39,404 nt of DNA from a virus. This document shows, in pieces, positions 23,101 to 30,722 of the stretch (its first letter is position 1; the number at the start of each line of letters is the position of its first letter). The position numbers and the translations under genes were made by a program. A model generated the notes under the pieces. The model was not told where the DNA came from. It searched no databases and saw nothing but the letters and a program-made list of their open reading frames with translations. The DNA is taken from positions 1 to 39,404 of IMG/VR virus record IMGVR_UViG_3300044533_000239. The stretch is one strand, 5' to 3'.

Positions 23101-25234
23101 ATGTACCCAAAACAAGGTTCATGTATTCAAATGGGTGTGTGAACACGGATGGAAGTTCCGAGAACGCCATACGGACCTGAGCATCAAGAGAGTTACGGAC
23201 AACATAACCACCGGTAGCCAAAGCCAAAGGCTTCCACAACTGGTTTTGCACATAGTCCAAAGCGTTCACAGCAGCACGTTGCTCAGGGGTGATGATCCGT
23301 CGATACTCCTTGACCTTTAACCGGGCCTGCTGTTGCAGCAAGTCCTCAATTTCGTTTTTCATGTCAGGGGTTTTAGATGGTATTTTGCGGAGTTTCGCTA
23401 CCTCTTGGCCAAGACGATCAAACTCTTTTTGATCTGTAATTACGGTGATAAGACGCTTTTCCCGTTTAGCGGTCAAAGGGACTTTTTTCAACAATTCTTT
23501 GTCGCCAAGAACATCACGGAACAGTTTGCTTCGGGTGATGCGGCGGACTTCACGCAAATTGGGCAGAACTTGTACACGGTCCAACATTTCAACAAGTTCC
23601 GTTGGGGAAACAATCGCTAGTTGATCTCCAGCCTCAAAGCCAAGTTCGGCCAAAAGGGTTTCTATTTCTTCTTCTGGGATGAAATCACGGTTTTTGTTTG
23701 TTAGATAGGAACTGTATTTACCGTCAAATGATTCACCAACGCGGTTCTGCATATAACGACGGATACTTTCAACACCATTATTTGTTCGCGCATACAACTG
23801 GTCGATTGCCTCATCCGTGATGCCGTCCTGTTTCATCACAGCCCGCATTGTTGAATGAAACATATCCATTGTTTCCTTACGAGCAACATCTGAAGCATTA
23901 GCGGTAAATGACCTGATAGCCGAATTGGTAATCGTGTCGGCGGTTTCTCGGTCTACACCCGCTGTACGAAGATACGAGATAATGGTTTTTATGGCGTTGC
24001 GATTGTCGTTGATGTCCCCGTTAACGATGATTTTCGCGTCAGCCATCTTTGTGAAATAGCGCGACTTGCGGACACCATCAACAAGTGGCATACGTTGGAC
24101 AACAATTTCCCCAAGTTTTGACGTAACACGGTTGCCTTGGATCAAACGAATGTCGTCTGGCAAAGCACCCTTACCGATACCCCAACCCGCTGCAAGAATT
24201 TTTCGAACATCCTCTGGGTCCCTGGCATCAGCCAAAGCACCAACAATTTCATTTGGGAGTTTGTGGTCAAAAATATCTTCAGCGATAACACGTGCAGATG
24301 GTTCTGAGGCGACTCGATCAATCAGTTTTTTCATTCGGTTGTTGGTTCGGGTGAACGCATCCCATTTCGTTCCGTCAAGTGAAACATCGCCAAGACCTTT
24401 TACTAAACCTGAATCCGCTTCAAGAGCAGCACGTAAAGGTGCTAGTTCTATTTGCGACAACAACGGAACTTTGCTTGACTGAATGACATCAATACCCTTG
24501 ATCGCTACTCCGCCCTTAGTTGCCGCTTTGACACCCTTGGTAACTGGCCCCGTTGGGTCTAATGCGATCAATGCAGCAGCATCAAGAACACCAGACAACA
24601 CGTTGTAAGGAATTGATTTAGGTTTGAACACCAAGTTCGCTGCGGCACGTCCAACAGTCCACGCAGAACCGTTAATCGTTCCACGATACTCACGGGCCTT
24701 CTTACCCTGATAATCAAGAACACCCTCAGCAGTAAACCAGCCTTCGCCATTGTCCACACGCTGACCGGTACGAGGATCAATAATCTGTCCTTGGCTGGCT
24801 TTCAGCATCGAACCAATACTGGTTTGAGCAAACCAACCATCTTGGAACATCGTGTCACCAGGTTTACCCCATTGAGCCAACCCACCCTGAACGAACTCTG
24901 GAATAAAGTTCAATCCAGCGAAACCCCAACGAGCAGTTGCCTTTACAGGGTTAAAAACATTTTCTGCAAACCAGTTCCCATCTTCTTCTTGGGAACCCTG
25001 CATATCAATCATTTGTTTAGCGGTCATCGTCGCCACAGCATCAATGGCCTGTGTAGTGGCGTTACCTTTCGCTAAAGCAACCTGATGTTGTGGGGCAATC
25101 CACCCTGCACGTGTTTTGATTTCCTGCAACTTTGCGACCTGCTCCAACGTGAGCGAAGGCGTGACAGGCGGCTTAGATGGTTTTTCTAAATTGAACTTAA
25201 CCGTGTCTGCCGGTAGCTGTTGTGACAGTTTCAT
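20198..25234 (-). CDS. Giant internal virion protein, 1678 aa
   Basis: This is the largest gene. It is mostly helical with long charged stretches (K/E/R-rich around 520-650, and 690-760). At about 965-1010 is a small beta module that reads like an SH3 barrel (YRVGSIVQLDDDQIGVITRI). It is followed by the strongly conserved-looking segment ALRIIMPFAPAWREVIGTYA and a region with G/P-rich turns before the C-terminal helices. The size and its place between portal and capsid match the large ejected proteins of short-tailed phages. No lytic transglycosylase motif was seen. RNA-polymerase motifs were looked for and not found. Confidence 0.6.
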   Translation of the reverse strand: MKLSQQLPADTVKFNLEKPSKPPVTPSLTLEQVAKLQEIKTRAGWIAPQHQVALAKGNATTQAIDAVATMTAKQMIDMQGSQEEDGNWFAENVFNPVKATARWGFAGLNFIPEFVQGGLAQWGKPGDTMFQDGWFAQTSIGSMLKASQGQIIDPRTGQRVDNGEGWFTAEGVLDYQGKKAREYRGTINGSAWTVGRAAANLVFKPKSIPYNVLSGVLDAAALIALDPTGPVTKGVKAATKGGVAIKGIDVIQSSKVPLLSQIELAPLRAALEADSGLVKGLGDVSLDGTKWDAFTRTNNRMKKLIDRVASEPSARVIAEDIFDHKLPNEIVGALADARDPEDVRKILAAGWGIGKGALPDDIRLIQGNRVTSKLGEIVVQRMPLVDGVRKSRYFTKMADAKIIVNGDINDNRNAIKTIISYLRTAGVDRETADTITNSAIRSFTANASDVARKETMDMFHSTMRAVMKQDGITDEAIDQLYARTNNGVESIRRYMQNRVGESFDGKYSSYLTNKNRDFIPEEEIETLLAELGFEAGDQLAIVSPTELVEMLDRVQVLPNLREVRRITRSKLFRDVLGDKELLKKVPLTAKREKRLITVITDQKEFDRLGQEVAKLRKIPSKTPDMKNEIEDLLQQQARLKVKEYRRIITPEQRAAVNALDYVQNQLWKPLALATGGYVVRNSLDAQVRMAFSELPSVFTHPFEYMNLVLGTSKRMSLKLENLAKLGTTVDEKTLSKLGSKIDELKAITSPTPRQTARLQKLEREFEELMSLGDQTIDEALEDLANELSFGKRKQGLGGAEIDDHMERSGSFENANRGEVNGLERHTDAVAQNGYRTFNDPFRKVAVQTFVEYGGDTQTAREQAARRIVNIIRKNKKLQNEVDDLHQYGFTIINSRTGAKAKTPPIDLRGLTEEDQIAAYYQYAMRISVENGQLLTGGLPEIQFMYAFNRVPKYVDGEIAPRIERTLSELVLAEGDEYRVGSIVQLDDDQIGVITRIDDDLGGVVIDPLDGSVVDFSKATIQPVEAVDAFGRGEGSAAARRIIKKQELYDETTKVGLPPTLKRELMQTSASDQGKLASFQDSYDKSVDWFFNSIVNTITTKLERNPVFRQYYYEEVGKLIDRLNPAQAEKFLLQVEKKAAALKIKPEEYLGDKEILRKMKASTKTAGDVTIEELDDYAKYVAVNNMKELLYDASSRSNLQDALRIIMPFAPAWREVIGTYAGFLKKNPVGTARSFQRIYTGVANADPDNDGRGFFYHDPTTNELMFTFPGSGTLSKVLTGLDATLEAPVSRLSQGIQAFPALGPVAQIAASKILQNTPDTDFLSEVFLPYGSKGISALNPLPRYLEKFASAVVANEDDLNGIFANTYIETLRALSASGDYDLDSREEVKQLESDAKFKARILTAFRAFSQFAGPTAATTEFKVKTDQGDVFVSSLVKEFYDMQADPQIGYDKALPLFLETYGDEMALYVSSKSRSNAEGLEATEEFGKWEGDNKQLIEDYPEVARYFAPAGSDFSFAVYDRQLKAGERVKLTDDQLITLAQQRIGSAKFRQAREQVGPYPSDSAKDVLKRYRSFLSKKYPGFPEFAEFEVGKYYNDVADLKKIVFDDRVAETGVGKAVREYLLAREQAIARSGSTEQGFRQAKSAARLRDGLAALGLALSKQEPNFARIFDRLLASEVE

Positions 25235-25602
25235 CAGACCTGATTTCCATACGCATCCAACAAGTCAAGAAGATCATCCGAACCGTACAGTTGTGCGATA
25301 GCACGAATTTCGTCAACAGCGCGAGCAGTTGGTGACTGCGGGATAGGAATACCAGCAGCAATAGCGTTAGGTCCTGCACCAAAGTTCGCTCCAGCAGTAA
25401 TCGGTTCCATCGGTCGTTCTGTTGGTCGAGTCAACGCACCCAAAGTTCCAGGAACAGGACGTTGCATTTGTGGTGCTTCTGTTGGCGGTGTCCCCATAGG
25501 CACAGCACGTTGAGCGTTCATTTGCTCTGTTGCCTTACCATAGGTTTGACCTGTTGCAGCTTGAATCGCTACACGGTTTGTTCCTGCTTGAATATCGCTC
25601 AT
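25234..25602 (-). CDS. Proline-rich virion-associated protein, 122 aa
   Basis: The sequence is low in complexity, rich in P, T, A, G and Q, likely disordered to residue 90 (MGTPPTEAPQMQRPVPGTLG). A short C-terminal helix (VDEIRAIAQLYGSDDLLDLL) could be the binding part. Overlaps with both neighbours are of the ATGA or one-base kind, so it is coupled to the giant virion protein gene. Probably a linker or chaperone for it. Confidence 0.6.
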   Translation of the reverse strand: MSDIQAGTNRVAIQAATGQTYGKATEQMNAQRAVPMGTPPTEAPQMQRPVPGTLGALTRPTERPMEPITAGANFGAGPNAIAAGIPIPQSPTARAVDEIRAIAQLYGSDDLLDLLDAYGNQV

Positions 25603-25850
25603 CAGTAATACCCCTCAAATGTCACTCCGTATGGAACATTGTTAATTCGGTTTCTGTTAGGAGCGTTCATGTATAACTTCGATTTTTTATCGTCGTAAGG
25701 ATTTCCCTGATAAAACTTTGTGCTGTTGCGAGTTTTTCTATCAGGCAAAGGTGCTGGTCCTTTTGGTGGCACAATATCTTTTTTAGGTTTAGATGCAGCG
25801 GCCTTCTTTGCAGGTGCTTTCTTTGATGGTGCTTTCTTCTTTGCAGCCAT
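25602..25850 (-). CDS. Histone-like basic protein, 82 aa
   Basis: The first 25 residues are a K/A/P tail (MAAKKKAPSKKAPAKKAAAS) like histone H1 or bacterial nucleoid-protein tails. Residues 26-82 form a separate small part (NSTKFYQGNPYDDKKSKL, then N-N-V-P-Y-G-V-T-F-E-G-Y-Y). Its tail resembles that of the 105-residue protein encoded before the portal. It begins one base after the portal stop. Likely DNA-binding, perhaps packaged with the genome. Confidence 0.65.
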   Translation of the reverse strand: MAAKKKAPSKKAPAKKAAASKPKKDIVPPKGPAPLPDRKTRNSTKFYQGNPYDDKKSKLYMNAPNRNRINNVPYGVTFEGYY

Positions 25851-27614
25851 TTACCCTCCTAGTTGTGCGAGTAGTTGGTCAATTGGTGGTGGACCTGCTT
25901 GTGGTGGTGGGCCACCCATCATTTCTCCGCCCATACCTGGCATCGCAAGCCCTGGCATAGTTTCAGGTGAACCTTGTGGTGCTTGTGCTGCTTGACGATC
26001 CTTAGCGCGTTGATCGGTACGACGCACAGCATCAAACAACGGCACGTCCTGCTCGACAACGAGTTTGGTCAGATACGCCAAATCTTCTGGCTGATACGGA
26101 CCATTAGGATCCGAAGCCTGTTGTTGAATACTCGAAAGTAAAGCACTTTCAACTCCTTCAGCGATAATGCGGTCATGTTCTAAATCAGGGTCGCTGATAA
26201 GCGGGTCGGCTTCACGAGCGGATTCTTTAGACATAAGTCCTGTTCCGAGTCGTTGACCGAGGCCGACAATCAGCGAGTTCACATCCGAGCCTGCCGCAGA
26301 GTACGCGACATAGTGAAAATCTGTTTGCCAAAGTTTGTTTGGCGTATAGGTTTCTTCACCAGCAGATGATTTGCGTCCGAAGAAGAAAGACTTTTCTTGG
26401 TTGCCCCAATACGCTTTCTCAATAGCGATAGCAACCTTATCTTCTTCCAAGATGGATTGTTCAAACGTGGTTTGTGCTTCTTGCACACGGAAGTCAACGG
26501 TTGCTGACAACACGGATTCTCCACGGCGACCAGTACGAATGTTGGATGCTGACTCTCCACCGAACTCGGCAGGGATCGCACCCTCTAAACGCTCTTGTCG
26601 TTCCAAACGATCAAGTGCTGTATCAGTCTTATAACCTGGGTTGAGTTGCAACTGTTGAATGTCGCCACCCTTCACAACACCAAGTTGTCCGGCTTTACCA
26701 TCAGCAACCTGCAAAATTTCAGGGTTCTCACCAGGTCGAGCGATCAGATATTCTTCAGGGAAGATACCGCGCTCAATAGCAATCTCAGTTAAGGCTTGTA
26801 GTCGTGCGCGGGTGTAATACATTCCCATCACACCATCAAACTGTCCACGTGGCTTGTCTAGGGTGATGCGGTTAGCAACGATTGCTAGTGGCATACCTGT
26901 ACGGTTCGGGATGTATTCAAGCATCATCGCTTCAATACCTGCACGTTCGCCAACTGTCAGGTTCGGGGAATCCTCCGCACCAAGAACGATCAGTTGAATG
27001 GAATCTGAGCAAACATATTCGAGCATCGTGTATTTGGTGTCGGCAGCAATTTTGCCTAAACGCAGTTTGCCCAATACAAGTTCGCCATAGTTTTGTAGCA
27101 GGTAGCTTGCGCTGGCACGATACGTGAAAATGCAGTCTTGTGGTAGCGGATCGTCAGGATCATCTACTGGTGCAGCGAAAGTGTCTAGCGGGTTACGTAC
27201 AGACCACACAGGCATCAAGGTTTTGAAGTCAGGTTTGATAACAACAGCTGATTGGGAGTAGCCGAGGAGGTGTCGTGCGCGACGGCGCATCTTCATCTGC
27301 ATACGGTTGTGATCCCAAATAGACAACATGGCACGCTTACGCATACGAGCAGACGACTTAGAGCGTTCCGAACCTTCTTTGATTGGCGGGAAATATGGGG
27401 ATGGCATTGTTGATGTCACACGCATAGACATCTGATCCAACCCTTGCACCAACAGGTTTGCTACCGAAGATTTAGCGTTCTTATCAAGTTCGTTCAACGG
27501 AACGATTACGTCACCGTTGGCAAGATCGCGTACACGACGCATCTGTTCTTGAACAGGACCTTGGTTTCTACGGCGTTGTTCGTAGAGTTGGACGATTTCT
27601 TCAGTGGTTAACAC
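25851..27614 (-). CDS. Portal protein, 587 aa
   Basis: Length, position after the terminase and the general layout identify the portal. Features are an N-terminal helical region (EEIVQLYEQRRRNQGPVQEQ), a basic R/K-rich segment (MQMKMRRRARHLLGYSQS), the W-S-V-R-N-P-L-D-T-F strand and a helical wing (TDTALDRLERQERLEGAIPA). The C-terminal tail is M/G/P-rich (MPGLAMPGMGGEMMGGPPPQ) and probably disordered. The ring of twelve copies would form the DNA channel at the head vertex. Confidence 0.8.
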   Translation of the reverse strand: MLTTEEIVQLYEQRRRNQGPVQEQMRRVRDLANGDVIVPLNELDKNAKSSVANLLVQGLDQMSMRVTSTMPSPYFPPIKEGSERSKSSARMRKRAMLSIWDHNRMQMKMRRRARHLLGYSQSAVVIKPDFKTLMPVWSVRNPLDTFAAPVDDPDDPLPQDCIFTYRASASYLLQNYGELVLGKLRLGKIAADTKYTMLEYVCSDSIQLIVLGAEDSPNLTVGERAGIEAMMLEYIPNRTGMPLAIVANRITLDKPRGQFDGVMGMYYTRARLQALTEIAIERGIFPEEYLIARPGENPEILQVADGKAGQLGVVKGGDIQQLQLNPGYKTDTALDRLERQERLEGAIPAEFGGESASNIRTGRRGESVLSATVDFRVQEAQTTFEQSILEEDKVAIAIEKAYWGNQEKSFFFGRKSSAGEETYTPNKLWQTDFHYVAYSAAGSDVNSLIVGLGQRLGTGLMSKESAREADPLISDPDLEHDRIIAEGVESALLSSIQQQASDPNGPYQPEDLAYLTKLVVEQDVPLFDAVRRTDQRAKDRQAAQAPQGSPETMPGLAMPGMGGEMMGGPPPQAGPPPIDQLLAQLGG

Positions 27615-27619
27615 CGAAC

Positions 27620-27937
27620 CTACTTCTTCTTGCGTTTTGCTTGATCTATTGCGCGTTGTTCGGTACGACTGCGTTGGAACACAGGGCTTCCGTAGTCAAA
27701 TCCTTTTAACTGCTTCCAGTTTGGTCCACTTAAATCTCCAGCCATAGAATTCGGACCAGACTTTAGATACCCCGCACCACTTTTTTTGTATGCGGCAGCC
27801 TTTGCACGAGTAACAGCACTTGTCTCTTTTGACATTCTTGCACCAGCAGCCTTACCCGCAGCTTTTGCTGGTGAAGGTGGCGATGGTTGTCGCGATGCTG
27901 CCTTTTTTGCAGGTGCTTTTTTCTTTGCTGTTGCCAT
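27620..27937 (-). CDS. Histone-like basic protein, 105 aa
   Basis: The N-terminal half is K/A/P/S-rich (MATAKKKAPAKKAASRQP, PAKAAGKAAGARMSK). The C-terminal half has A-A-A-Y-K-K-S-G-A-G-Y and a basic end (RTEQRAIDQAKRKKK). It lies between terminase and portal and shares its tail type with the 82-residue protein after the portal, suggesting an old tail duplication or convergence. Probably binds DNA; a packaging helper role is inferred from the place. Confidence 0.65.
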   Translation of the reverse strand: MATAKKKAPAKKAASRQPSPPSPAKAAGKAAGARMSKETSAVTRAKAAAYKKSGAGYLKSGPNSMAGDLSGPNWKQLKGFDYGSPVFQRSRTEQRAIDQAKRKKK

Positions 27938-27970
27938 AAAACCTCAATCCGTGTAAGTCCTATAAAGGTA

Positions 27971-29950
27971 TCACACCAACCAAGAAGGTCGCCATTTCTT
28001 TTGTGGCCGTGACACCGGCGACAAGTTCGGTAAATGCAACATTGCCATCCAACACGCCATCACAAGGTCAGTACCGTTTTTCTTATCCCTAGTCCATGAC
28101 GAGTGTTCCTCGATGAAGGCAAGTGTTTTCCAGTTTTCCCGCATAGATGGGGTGCGGATCGCACCGGAACGAAACAACTGTGGAAGCAACGCTTCCACAC
28201 CAAGGTTTTCGTCAATCTTGTTACGGCTAGTGGTGTGCGCGATCACGTTTACGTTATGTCGGGACTGCCATTTGCGAACAAAGTCGTGTGCCAATAGGAA
28301 TCGTTGGGCCGCGTTGACCTCAACCACCCAATGTGAGATCGGGTAGCCCATGTCCATAGCCCTGTTTTGCCAATCTTCCATGATTCCCGAATAGTCACGG
28401 GTCGTGGTGTCAAAGCCGAGGAGTTGTTCGGCTGTGAGTTTGACTCGTTCCACGTCAATCAGGAACCGCAGGTTTGTTTCAGGTTGGTATATCCACCATT
28501 GGATAGCCCAAAACATTGTTGGTGACGGGTCAACCGAAGCAATCGAGATCAATGGGGGTTGGAGGTTGTGGGGTACATGACCTGGGCGACGCTCATTGTC
28601 CACACAGCCTGGGTACAGCACCCCGTCAGGTCCGATCCCGCCTGTAGCCCACACCCGTTCAATCAGATAGTTACCTTCAGCTTGATCTTCCTGCTGATAT
28701 ACCACCGCAAACTTGGATGGGTTGGAATGTTTGATGTACGAAAGGTCTTTCCATGACAAACGGTGGGGGTCTAGGAGTGGTCCGTTAGGCCATGCGGGGG
28801 ACGAGTTCCGTTTAGATGCAAGCCCTGTGTCCAAATCCTCGTAATACGCTTTGTAGATTAGGTGATGATATTTTTGTTTCTTTAACGGTTCGGTGTCTTG
28901 TGAAATGTCCGTTGTATCTGATCCGTCATAGTCATCCTCGAAATCTTCGTAGGTGACTTTGCTGAGACAATGAGCGTAGAGGTCCAAAGGTCCAAGTCGT
29001 TGTCCGACGACGGCGAGCAAACCGCCTGGATCGACTCGCGCTTCAGCCATTGAATCCCATCTCTCAATGAGTTTGTCTCTAGCTGCAGATTCTTTAGCGT
29101 TCTCCGGTGACGCAACGTCATCAAACAAACACAGATCGGCACGATGACCAATGAATTCAGACTCAATACCGTAAGCAGAAACAGTTGGTTCCTTGTTATC
29201 CAACCCACCCATGTCCTCCTGTTCAACAATGAATTCTTCAGCCCGCCACAACGACCCTGAAGTTGAAGGCTTAAACCTACCGTAGTCAATAGCCAAACAC
29301 GCTTCAGCCTTTATAGCCAAACCCTTGTCAATCAGCACAGGGTCAGGGTCCAACGGGAACTGGCGTTCAAGGGTTTCGCGGATACGACGCGAATACATCT
29401 TGGCTAGTGACTGTGAAACGGAGCCGATCATCACACGAATCTTGCGGTTCTTCACAATCTGCCACACAGCAATATCGTGAAACAAGGTGGACTTACCTGC
29501 ACCTGGGGGGCAGTTCAACACCACAAACTGTTTATCGTTAGACAACAAATAGTCTTCGATCTTGTACGCGGCATCCACCTGCCACGGGGACGGGATACGA
29601 CCCAAATATCTGCGCCTAAAATAGTCAAAGTCCACAAGCCCACGCTGCGCTTCCTCACTCAAACGGTCATACGGGATAACAGGAGGAAGATCAGAAACAT
29701 CCATCACCTTCGCCCAAGCATCAGCCTGAACACCACCCACCTTCTTACGAGCAGTCCCCTGCTCCAACTTCCCAACCTCTATCTCAGCTTTAGCGATCTT
29801 CTTCTTCGCATCCCACTTCTGTGCAGTGTTGTAATGAACACCAGCAATCTTCGCAGCATCCTTAATCGACATACCAGACGCACGCGCCTGCCAAAAACGT
29901 GCCACATCCTGTGGTGGAACTTGTCGTCGCCCGCTACGCCCCGCTGTCAT
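27971..29950 (-). CDS. terL: Large terminase subunit with N-terminal helix-turn-helix, 659 aa
   Basis: This is the ATP-driven packaging motor and nuclease. The Walker A motif is CPPGAGKS at 147-154, Walker B is LCLFDDVA at 273-280, and the nuclease domain starts at S-V-D-P-S (D474). Later acidic residues lie in the C-terminal half (VVEVNAAQRFLL, GTDLVMACW). Residues 26-48 (MSIKDAAKIAGVHYNTAQKW) form a helix-turn-helix, as in small terminase subunits, and no separate small subunit gene was found upstream. The ribosome site is poor. It is preceded by a 770-bp noncoding region. Confidence 0.9.
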   Translation of the reverse strand: MTAGRSGRRQVPPQDVARFWQARASGMSIKDAAKIAGVHYNTAQKWDAKKKIAKAEIEVGKLEQGTARKKVGGVQADAWAKVMDVSDLPPVIPYDRLSEEAQRGLVDFDYFRRRYLGRIPSPWQVDAAYKIEDYLLSNDKQFVVLNCPPGAGKSTLFHDIAVWQIVKNRKIRVMIGSVSQSLAKMYSRRIRETLERQFPLDPDPVLIDKGLAIKAEACLAIDYGRFKPSTSGSLWRAEEFIVEQEDMGGLDNKEPTVSAYGIESEFIGHRADLCLFDDVASPENAKESAARDKLIERWDSMAEARVDPGGLLAVVGQRLGPLDLYAHCLSKVTYEDFEDDYDGSDTTDISQDTEPLKKQKYHHLIYKAYYEDLDTGLASKRNSSPAWPNGPLLDPHRLSWKDLSYIKHSNPSKFAVVYQQEDQAEGNYLIERVWATGGIGPDGVLYPGCVDNERRPGHVPHNLQPPLISIASVDPSPTMFWAIQWWIYQPETNLRFLIDVERVKLTAEQLLGFDTTTRDYSGIMEDWQNRAMDMGYPISHWVVEVNAAQRFLLAHDFVRKWQSRHNVNVIAHTTSRNKIDENLGVEALLPQLFRSGAIRTPSMRENWKTLAFIEEHSSWTRDKKNGTDLVMACWMAMLHLPNLSPVSRPQKKWRPSWLV

Positions 29951-30331
29951 TGTTCTGATAATCTACCACCGTTGGTGGGTGTGCCGTAGAGCAACAGCAC
30001 TTTAATGAACTGGATGGCTCCGGTCCTCCTCACATCCACCAACATTTACAAAATCATCTGCTACACTCTCACCTCACACCCGTCGGGATGACGGCACACG
30101 AAGCAATCTTCAAGGCTGTACCACGTTTGCAGGTGGCGGGGCATAAACAGGGGAACCTGGGTCGATGAACTATTTACTGGTTCAAGCAGCGCGGTGAACG
30201 TCATCTCACCAATCAAGGTGTCGGCTAAAAGAAACTAGCTACGGCGACCTACCCTCTAAGGGTGAACCGTGGGGGGAGCAACAAACATCCCTTAGTCACT
30301 GGTAGAGAGATACACACACGTATGTGAATAT

Positions 30332-30364
30332 CCCCAACCACCCCAAAGGTCAAACCCACCTCCC
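30332..30364 (-). other. G-rich strand with four G tracts
   Basis: On the minus strand, tracts of 3, 3, 4 and 4 G lie at 30362-30364, 30355-30357, 30341-30344 and 30332-30335, with loops of 4, 10 and 5 bases. This fits a G-quadruplex motif. It lies in the terminase leader downstream of the candidate promoter. A hairpin CCACCT/AGGTGG (30356-30371) competes for the same bases. Confidence 0.4.
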
Positions 30365-30433
30365 AAGGTGGAGCAGCACAACCACACACCCCACCACCCA
30401 GAGTGGTCACAAAACCACACACCGAGAGAAACG

Positions 30434-30463
30434 ATAATACATATCTAGAGGGGTGGCTGGCAA
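30434..30463 (-). promoter_or_regulatory. Candidate promoter for the terminase and virion genes
   Basis: TTGCCA (30458-30463) and TATTAT (30434-30439) are separated by 18 bases on the minus strand, each matching 5 of 6 consensus bases. It lacks the ACTTGACA element of the other promoters, so it may be used at a different time. It would give a leader of roughly 475 bases before the terminase ATG. Confidence 0.5.
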
Positions 30464-30660
30464 GGCATACCACCGGTGCGTGGTTCTGGCCTGCCATGCT
30501 CACGCTGAGCGTTTGCTGGTGGTTGTCCGGCCTTCGAGACTGATTTAGCCCTGCCATACCCCGTACCCATGCGGGATACGTTCCGGCAAGTACTCATCGT
30601 GGGCAGTCGCCTATCGTTTGGCCTTGTGTGTTGGTGTCCGGTGGTTGTGTGGGTGCAGCA

Positions 30661-30688
30661 AATAGCCCGCCGGTTAGGGCGGGCTATT
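30661..30688 (-). terminator. Terminator of the accessory/replication operon
   Basis: A perfect 11-pair stem (arms 30661-30671 and 30678-30688, AATAGCCCGCC on either strand) encloses a six-base loop. On the minus strand it lies 35 bases past the stop of the sliding-clamp-like gene and ends ATTTG, a short U tract. The stem is symmetrical enough to work in both directions. Confidence 0.8.
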
Positions 30689-30722
30689 GTGTGCCGGTGT
30701 TCCGGCGTTGGGGTTTGGTTGG

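Larger units (their letters stand above)
29951..30722. other. Long noncoding region before the terminase
   Basis: This is the only long stretch without a convincing gene. It holds a terminator (30661-30688), a candidate promoter (30434-30463), a C-rich plus strand / G-rich minus strand patch (about 30330-30420) and several short hairpins. One is a 4-bp stem with a GGAA tetraloop at 30147-30158; another is the stem CCACCT/AGGTGG at 30356-30371. Minus-strand transcription would give the terminase message a leader of about 475 bases. Packaging-site, origin or RNA roles are possible; none is shown. Confidence 0.7.

Noticed and set aside
30121-30320. Possible tRNA, group I intron or riboswitch in the terminase leader
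   Set aside because: No cloverleaf with a matching T arm, no intron core motifs and no known riboswitch core could be drawn by eye; only short hairpins are present.
30249-30557. Open frame of 102 codons on the minus strand in the noncoding region
   Set aside because: It covers the candidate promoter, the G-rich patch and a hairpin, has unusual amino-acid composition and resembles no known domain. Chance in a G/T-rich strand is the simpler reading.
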